A DNA stretch of 64,000 nt, taken from positions 24,884 through 88,883 of the forward strand of contig NZ_DATJCH010000021.1 in the NCBI RefSeq assembly GCF_035514885.1, written 5' to 3'. Position numbers and translations under genes: made by a program. Source of the DNA: Albibacterium sp035514885 (GTDB lineage: Bacteria; Bacteroidota; Bacteroidia; Sphingobacteriales; Sphingobacteriaceae). Positions 44,201-52,924 of the stretch are shown here, one piece after another (position 1 is the stretch's first letter; each line of letters starts with the position of its first letter). Under the pieces are notes generated by a model that did not search any database, was not told the origin of the DNA, and saw only the letters and a list, made by a program, of their open reading frames with translations.

Positions 44201-46461
44201 TGGGAAAATTTTACATTTACAACTCAAACATCGGAGATAAAAAATATAAAAGTGCTACAATAATTTTTAGCCCTCATATTGAGTTTGATTTTGGTGCTTT
44301 GAAGAATGAATTGACAGAGCATTTTAGATATTTCCATCAAACAAGTGCCCTTGTTTTTCTTCATTGCTCTACCGTATCTTCTGTAGACTCCCTTGTAGAA
44401 GTTAATTTGGATAAGATTTTTAAAAGTATTCCAAAAGCAGAAGAAAATTCACTTGTTGAAAGCATTTTCTATGTTGCCTACAATAAATCAGAATTTATCT
44501 TTTCAAAAAATGATAATTTTTTGAAAGAGAACTTTAAGGAAATTATTAATCAAGGATTAGCAAACATCTTTATATCAAATGGAGGATTAGTAGAAAGCAA
44601 TGGCATTTCTCACCATTATGTTTTTCCATCAGGAAAGCATTCAACTAAATTTTTAAGAACGGCAAATGTATTAGTGCAAAAAAGTGAAATTGATTTCATT
44701 GGATTAAATCTTTTGCATTTATTCAAACACACAGAAATTCGAAATATTTATTGCGATACGTTATCGATAAATGTTATTGGGTACTCTATAAGCCAATACC
44801 TAAAAAGATATGATGATAGAGAAGATATTAATATTGAGTCATTTAAATCTTACGATGGCATATACAGTAAAAACACCAAATTCTATAAAGATTCAATTTT
44901 TTTAATATCTGCATCGACATCAGGTGGCTTAGTCCATTATTTAAAAGGGAATCATCCAGAAATAGATTCAAAAGATGTTTGTGTTCTTTACTATCTTCCG
45001 ATAGAAAAACCTTCAAATCTCTCACTTGAAAGAGTTCTTTGTAATTTAGAGCGTAATGAAAAATTTCAATACGGATTAGAAATTTACAAGCAATTCAAGG
45101 CTGGTGAAAGATGTTCATTTTGTGAGAATCAATCGACTGCAATTAAGATTGTTGGAGACTCCTTTAGTTTGGATGAACCTATTATAAACACTAGAAACAT
45201 CGTTGCTAGTAAATACATATCAAAGTCCTTAAAAGATTTTGTGGAAGTATTCAAATATAATGAGGAAACAGGTACTTCCTTAAAAGTTTCCTTTAGTGAA
45301 GATACCATCAATAGAAAAAAATATAACTTGTATATTGATTATGAGAATATCATAAAACATATTGAAAACGAACAATATAAAAGCCATAAAAATAAGATCG
45401 ACGCTTTCATAAATCAATACGTACCAGCATCATTAAACTATATAATCCATTTGAATGATAAAGGGTCAGAGTTATTAGCCAAGTATATCTTGGAAAAGAC
45501 AACTTGCTTTTCTAAGAATTCTATCGAAGTAATAAATCAATCGGAATTAGCTGATAAAAAAATTTCTGAACATGAATCTGGTTCGATTTTGATTGTAGCT
45601 TCTTGTATTACAAATGGAAAAAATCTACTTTATTTGAGTAGATATTTCAGGAATTATAATAATATCAGACTTATATACTTCATCGGTATCAATAGAATTA
45701 GTGATTCTGATAAGCATAAAGAACTAAAAAGTAATATTAAGTATGGATTATATGGATCGGAAAATAGTTCTTTCGTAGAAATTGAGACTATTAATTGTGA
45801 TAACTCCAATACAGAAACACCATGGGAGATTGAGCTAGATCATTTACGAGAAATACAAGAGGGATTAAATGAACCATCTAGTTTTGTAACTGAAAGAATA
45901 ACAACAATAACCAACTTTTCTAATAAAACATTCAAAGGTGGCACACAAAAAATATTTTATCCTGATATTCTAGGAAATGAATTGGAAATCCGAAAAAATT
46001 CTGCTTTTTTTAATAGTAACGATTACTTTGAACAAGTAACTCAATCGGATATTTATTTTACTATTTCTTGTGTTTTAAATAATATGAGAAATAATAGTAT
46101 AGATGGGCTTTATCAGACTAATTTTGTAAAGAATTTACTTGATCCATTTATTTTTAATCGCTTCAATGATGGGATTATTCAAGCGTCTATTCTTAGAGCG
46201 GCAAAAAATGACGAGCTAAATTATTCATTTAGTCGCAAGAATTCTGAGGACATGTTGATGCTTTTAAAGACCTTTGCAAAACATAGCGATGAATATCAAG
46301 GTGAAGCATTAATGGAATTTCTCTATGCTCTCAGTATTGGTAAATTACGTTTGTTTAAAGACCATTATCCTCTATTGATAGATGAGCTTAAAAATATTGA
46401 ACATCAACACGTTCAAAGTTTAATTAAGATAATTTTAAAACTGTATGAGAGGAGCGTATAG
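44200..46461 (+). CDS. Large protein with two phosphoribosyltransferase-like regions and a CxxC
   Basis: 753 aa, partner of the GHKL protein. Residues ~139-245 resemble an orotate-PRTase-type fold: VFPSGKHSTKFLRTANVL, a middle with DTLSINVIGYSI, and a loop ISASTSGG (~236-243) where PRTases normally have acidic residues and TTG. Residues ~405-480 look like a second copy with loop IVASCITNGKNL (~465-476). Both PRPP loops lack the usual DD pair. Between them is CSFC (305-308), a possible zinc site. Fold assignment is by eye. Together with the ATPase it may sense or modify a nucleotide or sugar phosphate; a defence role is a guess from location. Confidence 0.65.
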   Translation: MGKFYIYNSNIGDKKYKSATIIFSPHIEFDFGALKNELTEHFRYFHQTSALVFLHCSTVSSVDSLVEVNLDKIFKSIPKAEENSLVESIFYVAYNKSEFIFSKNDNFLKENFKEIINQGLANIFISNGGLVESNGISHHYVFPSGKHSTKFLRTANVLVQKSEIDFIGLNLLHLFKHTEIRNIYCDTLSINVIGYSISQYLKRYDDREDINIESFKSYDGIYSKNTKFYKDSIFLISASTSGGLVHYLKGNHPEIDSKDVCVLYYLPIEKPSNLSLERVLCNLERNEKFQYGLEIYKQFKAGERCSFCENQSTAIKIVGDSFSLDEPIINTRNIVASKYISKSLKDFVEVFKYNEETGTSLKVSFSEDTINRKKYNLYIDYENIIKHIENEQYKSHKNKIDAFINQYVPASLNYIIHLNDKGSELLAKYILEKTTCFSKNSIEVINQSELADKKISEHESGSILIVASCITNGKNLLYLSRYFRNYNNIRLIYFIGINRISDSDKHKELKSNIKYGLYGSENSSFVEIETINCDNSNTETPWEIELDHLREIQEGLNEPSSFVTERITTITNFSNKTFKGGTQKIFYPDILGNELEIRKNSAFFNSNDYFEQVTQSDIYFTISCVLNNMRNNSIDGLYQTNFVKNLLDPFIFNRFNDGIIQASILRAAKNDELNYSFSRKNSEDMLMLLKTFAKHSDEYQGEALMEFLYALSIGKLRLFKDHYPLLIDELKNIEHQHVQSLIKIILKLYERSV

Positions 46462-46491
46462 AGCTTTAGATTGTTATCAATAAATTGAAAA

Positions 46492-46884
46492 TTAGCCATT
46501 GTCAGTCTTGTCAATGGCTCTTTTAAAATCATCAACATCGCTACCAAGTAGCATATAACTTGAAAACCCAATCTCTAAAAGGGATTTCCCAACTTTCTCA
46601 TCATCGATATCACTATGGGCAACCAGTTTGATTGCAGGATATTTTATCCTTAATTCTTGAAGCTGTTTAAGCACATTTTGATCGTAAAAATCCAAGTCAA
46701 CAATACAGACTTTGGGGATTTTGTTCAATGAAGATAACTGCGATAACCCATTTTCAATGCTTTCTGCCCGGCACAGGACTTCCATTCCTGATGCAGCAAG
46801 GTCGTTGCAGATACTATCGGTAATTGGGCTTTTGTCATTGATAAAAGACAGGGAGATTGTTTCTTGTACAGTACCAGTTTTCAT
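46492..46884 (-). CDS. Receiver-domain protein of the ICE
   Basis: 130 aa from the ATG at 46884, which begins MKTGTVQETISLSFINDKSP. A start further upstream would run through a long hairpin and adds poor sequence. The fold is a response-regulator receiver (IVDLDFYDQNVLKQLQELR with the putative phospho-Asp), but no output domain follows. Such lone receivers are common beside HTH genes in Bacteroidota ICEs and may act in signalling or in excision control. Confidence 0.7.
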   Translation of the reverse strand: MKTGTVQETISLSFINDKSPITDSICNDLAASGMEVLCRAESIENGLSQLSSLNKIPKVCIVDLDFYDQNVLKQLQELRIKYPAIKLVAHSDIDDEKVGKSLLEIGFSSYMLLGSDVDDFKRAIDKTDNG

Positions 46885-46951
46885 ATCGTTACCTTTTTGA
46901 GTTAGATGAAGTTCCTGCACAAAAAGAAAGCGCAGGCAACTACACTTACCG

Positions 46952-47061
46952 CACATTGAGGTACTGGTATACCCGACAACGAATAAGCGAGCGCCCACGC
47001 CTATGGCATGAGCGTTCTTCCTTATCGTCCCGTTGTCTAAAAATTACCAGTTTTCAATGTG
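46952..47061. repeat. Nested six-helix inverted repeat, ~110 bp
   Basis: Helices in order from outside: CACATTGA/TCAATGTG (46952-46959, 47054-47061), ACTGGTA/TACCAGT (46963-46969, 47045-47051), GACAACG/CGTTGTC (46975-46981, 47031-47037), ATAAG/CTTAT (46983-46987, 47021-47025), and GAGCGCCCACGCC (46989-47001) with 47005-47017 around loop TAT (two mismatches, one G-T). It lies 67 bases before the start of the receiver gene on the minus strand. Confidence 0.75.
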
Positions 47062-47156
47062 GGACTTAAAGCAAAAACACTTTAAGTATTTCTATATTTT
47101 ACATAGCAAAGATACTAAACTCGTTTCGATATAGAAATATGATTGCTTGAAATCCA

Positions 47157-47456
47157 TTACTTGTTCTTTTGTCCATTGCAGACATAGTTTTGTTCAAGTA
47201 TCCGTAAAAGGTCGGTTTGCTTAAAAATGATTTTGCCGCCTATCTTGATGTATGGGAGTATTTGGTCATCACGATATTGCTGCAAAGTCCGCTTGCTGAT
47301 GTGAAGCAGCTTGCACACATCTTCGCCTGAAAGGTATATTTCCCCGTTCATTACAGGGCGGTAATTTTTCAGTATGCTTTCAATACGGTTACGTAGCTGC
47401 GTAATCATTTCTCTGTGTGAGATTATTTCCTCATTGTCATTCGTGAATAAATCCAT
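47157..47456 (-). CDS. Helix-turn-helix protein (HTH_17), ICE regulator
   Basis: 99 aa from the ATG at 47456. Ends with a Xis/MerR-like domain: EIYLSGEDVCKLLHISKRTL, then QQYRDDQILPYIKIGGKIIF. One of a pair with the next gene; similar pairs are found in CTnDOT-type elements, where such proteins control excision and transfer genes. Confidence 0.82.
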   Translation of the reverse strand: MDLFTNDNEEIISHREMITQLRNRIESILKNYRPVMNGEIYLSGEDVCKLLHISKRTLQQYRDDQILPYIKIGGKIIFKQTDLLRILEQNYVCNGQKNK

Positions 47457-47505
47457 TTTCGGCAGTATTGTACGGCTGTCCGGCTTCGAGCAAAGCCTGT
47501 ACATC

Positions 47506-47748
47506 CTAGCGTTTATAGTAGTTCTTACGGTTCAATCTGGAATAAGGCAATAGCCCTTTGTCCTTGTACGTCTGTAAAGTCCGCTTGGTAATGTTCATCA
47601 TCAGGCACACTTCCTGGTTATCAAGCCATTGCTCTTCTGCGAAAATTGGCGTGTATTTTTGCGCAGCATCTTCAGTCAGTTCCAAAAATGCTTTCAACTC
47701 ATTTTTCATTCCCTCCAGTATGGACTTTTGTATTGCTATTACTTCCAT
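47506..47748 (-). CDS. Helix-turn-helix protein, ICE regulator (second of pair)
   Basis: 80 aa from ATG 47748, or 83 from 47757. Sequence has EEQWLDNQEVCLMMNITKRT and the partial wing DKGLLPYSRLNRK, the same fold as its downstream neighbour. The gap between the two is about 50 bases. Ends with NYYKR, somewhat short for the wing. Confidence 0.75.
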   Translation of the reverse strand: MEVIAIQKSILEGMKNELKAFLELTEDAAQKYTPIFAEEQWLDNQEVCLMMNITKRTLQTYKDKGLLPYSRLNRKNYYKR

Positions 47749-47860
47749 TGTTTGCATTATTTTTCTGTGAAAGTCGAATTTAAAAAAGCTTTTTTCAGGA
47801 TTGGGAAAGGTTGCACCCATTGGCATTGAAAGGCAGTATTTGGCAGTTTACCCCGAAACA

Positions 47861-47897
47861 AAAACGGATAACCTTTTAGAGAGTTATCCGTTTTTTT
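47861..47897 (-). terminator. Terminator of the 862-aa ATPase gene
   Basis: AAAACGGATAAC (47861-47872) pairs with GTTATCCGTTTT (47883-47894). Runs of T follow on both strands, so it also works from the other side. Confidence 0.9.
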
Positions 47898-47914
47898 ACT
47901 ACTATTTGGAAATA

Positions 47915-50503
47915 TTAATTGTATGTTGACTGGAATGCTCGTAGTTTAGTTTTAAAGCCATTCTTCCAATTAGAATAGTCTGTAATATCCTGGTCAATTT
48001 CTGGTTTATTTGGTAATAATGGAATTGTTGAAGTCCCGCCATCGTGTTCTGTTACGGAATACTTTCCGAATAGGTTTAAGAGAAAATCAACGTCTATTTG
48101 CTCTGTAACAATATAACTTGATAAATTACCTTTTTTTAGATGAATGTTTTTGGAAAACCGTTCGTAAGTTTTGTTTGATAAAACTTCTTCAACAGAACGC
48201 TCTAACAACATTCTAAATCGTTTTCTTGCAGAATCAAGTTTAGTTTCTCGTCCGTGTGCGTCAGTTAATGCGAGAGCATCGTGTTCTGTTAGTATTCTTC
48301 TGATGGAATCAACTCTTTCTTGCACATTTTTAGCTAAATATGGAATCTCGTCTGTAACTATACCACTTATTCCATTGTATTTGTCAATTCCTATGACCGT
48401 GCAGTCCGTTGATGTTATTGCTTTATGTGTGTCTATAAGCAAACGTAAGAATGATAGGTCGTGAGTAAATACAACTATCTGTCGGTTTTGTGATAGTTGA
48501 ACAATTTTATCCGAAATTTTATCCCTGTAATCCATATCCAAGGACGTAACAGGGTCATCAAATATTATTGTATTTAAACGATTGTCAATCGTACATTCAG
48601 CTAAAAAATTTGATAGGGCAATAATTTTCTGTTCGCCCTCACTTAAAATTGAATTGATTGAATCATTAATTCCGTTCAAGCCACATCTTTGATATGTATT
48701 CCCTTGACTTGTTCTCGTTCTTGAAATCAAAACTTTACTTGCTAAATCATGATTGAAAAAATTGAGATGAGAAACAAACTCTTGATGTTGTAAACTTACG
48801 GCTTGGTTTTCCATTAGTTCCCCAATTTTGCGTGAAATACCATTGGTAGCGAGTTGTGCTTGACAAGTGTTTATCCAAGATTTGTATTTATGTTCGTCAA
48901 AGTATTGAAGAATTGCCGTTTTGTTATTAAATAAAAATTCTTTTGCAGTTAGTTCATTAAGTTCAGAAACTAAGGTGTTTCTATTTTGTAGAAGTTGATT
49001 GTTCTGCGCAATCTCGGCATCAATTACTGGAATTATGCTTGTTATACTTTGTGTCAGAGTTTGTAAACTTATGTTTAGTTCGCCACCATTTTGCAAAAAT
49101 GTAATGATTGAATTTCTGAATGTGGCGACTGAATTAACAAACTGGTTATAACTATCTCTAAAATTTGGTATTAACGGTTCTAACTCGGCAAGGTTTTCAA
49201 TTGAGGGAATGACCAATGAATTGTATAAGTTTCGTTTTCCCTGAATTGTTGAGTTAATTGAATTTAGCTGTGTAGAAACGTCATTTAATACAAATTGATT
49301 AAAAGTTGTCAATCTTTGTTGTGCTGTTTCGTCAAGTTCTTGCTGGCATAACACGCATTTTTCTAATGAAGCTAAGGACGGGAAATTTTGACCGTCTGAA
49401 AGATTTGAACTATGTGCGTAATTTCTTGCGGATTCCCACAAAGTTCGCCAAGGATTTGTGCCAAATCCTTCCAACGTGTTAACGTTTTGTAGTTGCATCG
49501 TCGCAATTTGATATGCCTGATTTACTCTTTCAAAAGTGTTTCTATTGGTTCTTAGTTCGTTTAAGTTTTGTTCGTTGAATAATGTTTCAATTTGTGAAAA
49601 TTGTCGTATGTAGCCGTTAATTCGTGTTCGCTGATTAGTTAAGTTTGTAATATTTTGTTGAGGATTTTGCGCTGTAGTTAAGATTGTAAGCTCTTGCTTT
49701 CTATTGATGTTTGTTTGGCTAAATTGGATGTGTGAATCAACGTTAGTTCGTTGTAGATTTTCTATTGTTCCATACCATTGTGATGTAGAGGTTTGAAGTA
49801 AATTTTGTGGCAACTCTGGTTTTTGTGTGTTGTAAGAAGCAACAGATAAACTAAAGGCTTGTGAAATACTTCCGAAAGTCGAAACCAATTTTTCTAAAAC
49901 ATCAATTCCCACAGGTTTATATTCTGTGGGATTTTCATGGTTGATGTAAATATCTCCGCAGTCGTTATCAAAAACAAAAATTGAATTAAGAATAGGATTG
50001 TTCAAACTATTTTCTGTCCAAGAAAAGCTAACGTTTGAACCATTGTCTTCTACAACAAAATCAACTTGTTGCTGATTAGAAGATGGATTAAAAACATTCT
50101 TTTTTAGTGTAACACTTGGATTTCTGCTCCAGCAAAGTTTTCTCAAAATACGTGAGTAGCTTGATTTCCCCGAACCATTTCCACCATAAACTATTGTCAA
50201 ACCTGTATTGGAAAATTGTAACCCTCCTTGATTGTGTAAGGCACAAATATTAACAGGATTGTTTAAGCTGATTAATTTGGGATAAATTCCACTTATCGCA
50301 GTTACTGTTGGTATATGTGTATTATTAAGCGGAATAGGGTTTATAGTAATTGTATTGTCACCACATTCTTTTTTTACCAATTGAAAAAGTTCGTCAATGT
50401 CGTTTTGTGTAAGTGTTGTTGATACGACAAGTCTTCGTAAAGCATCTTGAACAAATGCTGGTCTGCCTTGGGACCAATTTAAAATATCCTGATATATAGA
50501 CAT
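47915..50503 (-). CDS. SMC/RloC-like AAA ATPase with CxxC (putative defence protein)
   Basis: 862 aa. Residues ~65-140 include Walker A GGNGSGKS (107-114). The middle (~200-600) is Gln/Asn-rich coiled coil with CVLC (Cys383, Cys386), like a Rad50 zinc hook. The end has the ABC signature LSEGEQKIIALSNFL (~620), Walker B LNTIIFDDPVTSLD (~640) and the switch His in VVFTHDLSFL. It fits the AAA_13 group that includes RloC/PrrC anticodon nucleases, but I did not see a clear nuclease triad in the C-terminal ~180 residues. Stand-alone gene with its own terminator, inserted between HTH genes and tra genes. Confidence 0.82.
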   Translation of the reverse strand: MSIYQDILNWSQGRPAFVQDALRRLVVSTTLTQNDIDELFQLVKKECGDNTITINPIPLNNTHIPTVTAISGIYPKLISLNNPVNICALHNQGGLQFSNTGLTIVYGGNGSGKSSYSRILRKLCWSRNPSVTLKKNVFNPSSNQQQVDFVVEDNGSNVSFSWTENSLNNPILNSIFVFDNDCGDIYINHENPTEYKPVGIDVLEKLVSTFGSISQAFSLSVASYNTQKPELPQNLLQTSTSQWYGTIENLQRTNVDSHIQFSQTNINRKQELTILTTAQNPQQNITNLTNQRTRINGYIRQFSQIETLFNEQNLNELRTNRNTFERVNQAYQIATMQLQNVNTLEGFGTNPWRTLWESARNYAHSSNLSDGQNFPSLASLEKCVLCQQELDETAQQRLTTFNQFVLNDVSTQLNSINSTIQGKRNLYNSLVIPSIENLAELEPLIPNFRDSYNQFVNSVATFRNSIITFLQNGGELNISLQTLTQSITSIIPVIDAEIAQNNQLLQNRNTLVSELNELTAKEFLFNNKTAILQYFDEHKYKSWINTCQAQLATNGISRKIGELMENQAVSLQHQEFVSHLNFFNHDLASKVLISRTRTSQGNTYQRCGLNGINDSINSILSEGEQKIIALSNFLAECTIDNRLNTIIFDDPVTSLDMDYRDKISDKIVQLSQNRQIVVFTHDLSFLRLLIDTHKAITSTDCTVIGIDKYNGISGIVTDEIPYLAKNVQERVDSIRRILTEHDALALTDAHGRETKLDSARKRFRMLLERSVEEVLSNKTYERFSKNIHLKKGNLSSYIVTEQIDVDFLLNLFGKYSVTEHDGGTSTIPLLPNKPEIDQDITDYSNWKNGFKTKLRAFQSTYN

Positions 50504-50583
50504 TGATTGATAGTATTTAGTTTAGGTTGTTATATTTGCAGCTAACACATTTATTATCCTGCAAAAATAGTTAAATGATATGT

Positions 50584-50859
50584 TTAGTTATGATTTGTTG
50601 TCGGGCTTGTCTGCTCTGTTCTTATTTTCTTTTTCTCACGGGAGTAAACCCACAGTGATAACAGCCCGAATATAATCAGAGCGTAAGCTATCCATTTGCC
50701 AACCTTTTCAATTAATTTAATGAAAACCGAACTTTCATAAGAAGAAAAACCCTCTGCTCCAATAGGACTACGCCTATAAAACTTCCGCCGGTTAATCCAA
50801 TAACGAAGTCCCAAGCCAGCAACCAAAAATATTATCCCGATAACCAATGATGCAACCAT
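50584..50859 (-). CDS. Small inner-membrane protein of the tra region
   Basis: 91 aa with two membrane helices (SLVIGIIFLVAGLGLRYW and WIAYALIIFGLLSLWVY) separated by a basic loop NRRKFYRRSP. Similar proteins next to traQ in Bacteroidota are often labelled molybdenum ABC transporter permease, a doubtful name. No transporter features are present. Probably a transfer accessory. Confidence 0.7.
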   Translation of the reverse strand: MVASLVIGIIFLVAGLGLRYWINRRKFYRRSPIGAEGFSSYESSVFIKLIEKVGKWIAYALIIFGLLSLWVYSREKKKIRTEQTSPTTNHN

Positions 50860-50916
50860 AACAAATCACTTAAAATCCATCTTATAAATTTACAAAAATT
50901 TAGCTTCGATCACTCC

Positions 50917-50955
50917 AAAAAAGAAATCCTGCTTTTGTGGCAGGACTTCTTTTTG
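50917..50955 (-). terminator. Terminator after traQ
   Basis: On the minus strand AAAGAAGTCCTGC pairs with GCAGGATTTCTTT with one mismatch; T-run follows. Confidence 0.8.
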
Positions 50956-50963
50956 CTACTATT

Positions 50964-51413
50964 CTAGTCGCTACTATTAAATTGAAAACTTATCTGCTTT
51001 TCATTTCCAAAGCTATCCGAAATCCAAACATCAAATGATTGTGATACGGAAGACGTTGAAGTGTAGTACAGACGAAACTGTTCCGTTGGTAATTGGTACA
51101 GGTCATTGGGAAGGTACGGCGGTTCATCGTGGTACCGCAATGTGCCTTGCCCGTCGAACTGATAGTAACGGAGGAAATACTGCGTATTGCTGTAATTGCC
51201 TGAACGCTGTATGGTTATGCGTATCTCTACTATCTGCCCGTTGGCAACGTCTTTGGGAACTGGCATCACGTTTACCTCGAAAGGAAAATCGTTCTGTATT
51301 TCGAGTTCATCATCTTTGCTGCAAGATACCAACGTAACCGAAGCTGTGAGAATTGTCAGGAATACATATAGTGGCAGTAGCCCTGTTCTGAATTTATTGA
51401 ATTTTGCTATCAT
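50964..51413 (-). CDS. traQ: Conjugative transfer protein TraQ (DUF3872)
   Basis: 149 aa. Signal and lipobox-like VSC after a hydrophobic stretch, then beta-rich text (PFEVNVMPVPKDVANGQIVEIR, ending SDSFGNEKQISFQF) typical of DUF3872. It ends the tra operon. traP, which lies between O and Q in CTnDOT, is absent. Confidence 0.82.
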   Translation of the reverse strand: MIAKFNKFRTGLLPLYVFLTILTASVTLVSCSKDDELEIQNDFPFEVNVMPVPKDVANGQIVEIRITIQRSGNYSNTQYFLRYYQFDGQGTLRYHDEPPYLPNDLYQLPTEQFRLYYTSTSSVSQSFDVWISDSFGNEKQISFQFNSSD

Positions 51414-51425
51414 CGTTTTTACGTT

Positions 51426-51986
51426 TTAAAAGTTAAACCTTAATCCCACACCTGCGGATGGACGGAACTGTTGTAAATCTGTACCCCAAAGCATTTTTGT
51501 ACGCCCTTGCAGGACAAGTACAAAACGGTCGGACAGGTACGTTTCAAAAGTGAGGCGACCGCCTGCGCCGTAAATGAAATTATCCTCACTCAATATCTTC
51601 GCACCGTCGTACAACATTGTTTCGCCCCGGTTGATGGTTTCGTAACCGACCACACCCGTTAAGGCGAAATTCAGCGTAATATTTTTCCGGGCATCGCCCA
51701 ATAAAAAGAAGCTGTAACCTCCCTCTGCGGAATAGGTTTCCTGCGGGATGCGCAGGTCTTTGTAATCGTGGTACTGGTGGGTATATTCCAAAGCCCAAAG
51801 CTGATAATTGCCATTTTTACCGTTTACGGTCATTGCTGCGCTGATGTAGTAATCGTTGCCGATTTTATCATTGGACATTACACCCGCACTTATTTCCAAT
51901 CCTCTCTGCTTTGGCAGCATTCGTTGTGCCTGTGCAGCAGTGATGCCTATCAGGACAAGCATCACAGTATAGATATACTTTTTCAT
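51426..51986 (-). CDS. traO: Conjugative transfer protein TraO
   Basis: 186 aa, signal peptide ending AQAQ. Outer-membrane barrel-like with GGYSFFLLGDARKN and the C-terminal PSAGVGLRFNF. In Bacteroides ICEs TraO is part of the outer membrane component of the mating apparatus. Confidence 0.87.
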   Translation of the reverse strand: MKKYIYTVMLVLIGITAAQAQRMLPKQRGLEISAGVMSNDKIGNDYYISAAMTVNGKNGNYQLWALEYTHQYHDYKDLRIPQETYSAEGGYSFFLLGDARKNITLNFALTGVVGYETINRGETMLYDGAKILSEDNFIYGAGGRLTFETYLSDRFVLVLQGRTKMLWGTDLQQFRPSAGVGLRFNF

Positions 51987-52006
51987 ATTCTTGCTTTAAA
52001 GGGTTA

Positions 52007-52900
52007 TTAAAATTTCAGGTGCATATCGTCAATCAAACGGGCTTTGATTAAATCGGAATTTTCCACCTGAAGCGTTTGATGCCTGCCGCCGTTCTTCTCG
52101 AAAATCTCAATCAGCAGCACCTTGTCATCGGCAATGGTAAACTGGTCTAACAGGAACACGTTTTGTTCGGTCGATTTTCCGGCAATGCCGTCCAATGGCT
52201 TGTAAGTGCGCAACGGTGTTAACGGTCTTTCCTGTACAACAGTACGTTTGGCTACCTTTTTATCCACCACTTTGAAATTGATAAAATCAATCTGAAACGG
52301 CACAGTGGTACGGTTTGTCAATTCCGTATGGAAATAGTATTTGCCGTTGTGGATGTAAATGCCTTTGAGCATAAACTGAATGCCAAAACTCTTAGCCCCA
52401 ATATGCTTTACAATACGCTTGTCTTTTTTGTAAATGGTTTCCAATAGCAAGCCTGCTAATGATGGAGAATTGTTACCCAGTTCCTCAAAAAGCACATCGT
52501 TACCGTTGGCTTTATCCACCGCTTTTTTCATTGTGAGCAGGTCGTAACTCAATGCCTCAGGATAGGAACTGTAATACACATCGAAACTGTAAAAACGACC
52601 GTCATTCGTAATGACTGAAAAATTGGTTTCTGGTTCAAAATCCCTTACCGTTGCTTTTACACGCAACACGTTTTCTGCATCTTCTGCTTTTCCCGCAATC
52701 AGATATTTGCTGCCTAAATCCACGTAACGGATAGCGGTCGGAAAAATCAGGTGTGAAGTCTTATCATAGGTAACTTCCATTCTATACGGTTGTATCTTGC
52801 CCAATGCAAGCGGTGTTCTGATGCTGTTCTGTGCATAAGATTGTATGGCAAAGCCGAGTGTCAGGGCAATAGCCCAAAAGGTTTTTAAATTATTTTTCAT
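52007..52900 (-). CDS. traN: Conjugative transfer protein TraN (VirB9-like)
   Basis: 297 aa with signal peptide ending SYAQ. Sequence has SHLIFPTAIRYVDLGSKYLI and a C-terminal VEN domain, as in Bacteroidota TraN. It corresponds to the VirB9 subunit of the outer core complex. Sits between traM and traO. Confidence 0.9.
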   Translation of the reverse strand: MKNNLKTFWAIALTLGFAIQSYAQNSIRTPLALGKIQPYRMEVTYDKTSHLIFPTAIRYVDLGSKYLIAGKAEDAENVLRVKATVRDFEPETNFSVITNDGRFYSFDVYYSSYPEALSYDLLTMKKAVDKANGNDVLFEELGNNSPSLAGLLLETIYKKDKRIVKHIGAKSFGIQFMLKGIYIHNGKYYFHTELTNRTTVPFQIDFINFKVVDKKVAKRTVVQERPLTPLRTYKPLDGIAGKSTEQNVFLLDQFTIADDKVLLIEIFEKNGGRHQTLQVENSDLIKARLIDDMHLKF

Positions 52901-52924
52901 TGTTTTATTTGTTTGAATTCAACA

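Noticed and set aside
46885..46998. N-terminal extension of the receiver protein
   Set aside because: It translates the flank of the long hairpin and is Cys/Phe rich; the ATG at 46884 gives a normal receiver start.
36763..47061. Idea that the three long hairpins are copies of one repeat family
   Set aside because: The arm sequences differ; only the nested architecture is similar, so they are reported separately.
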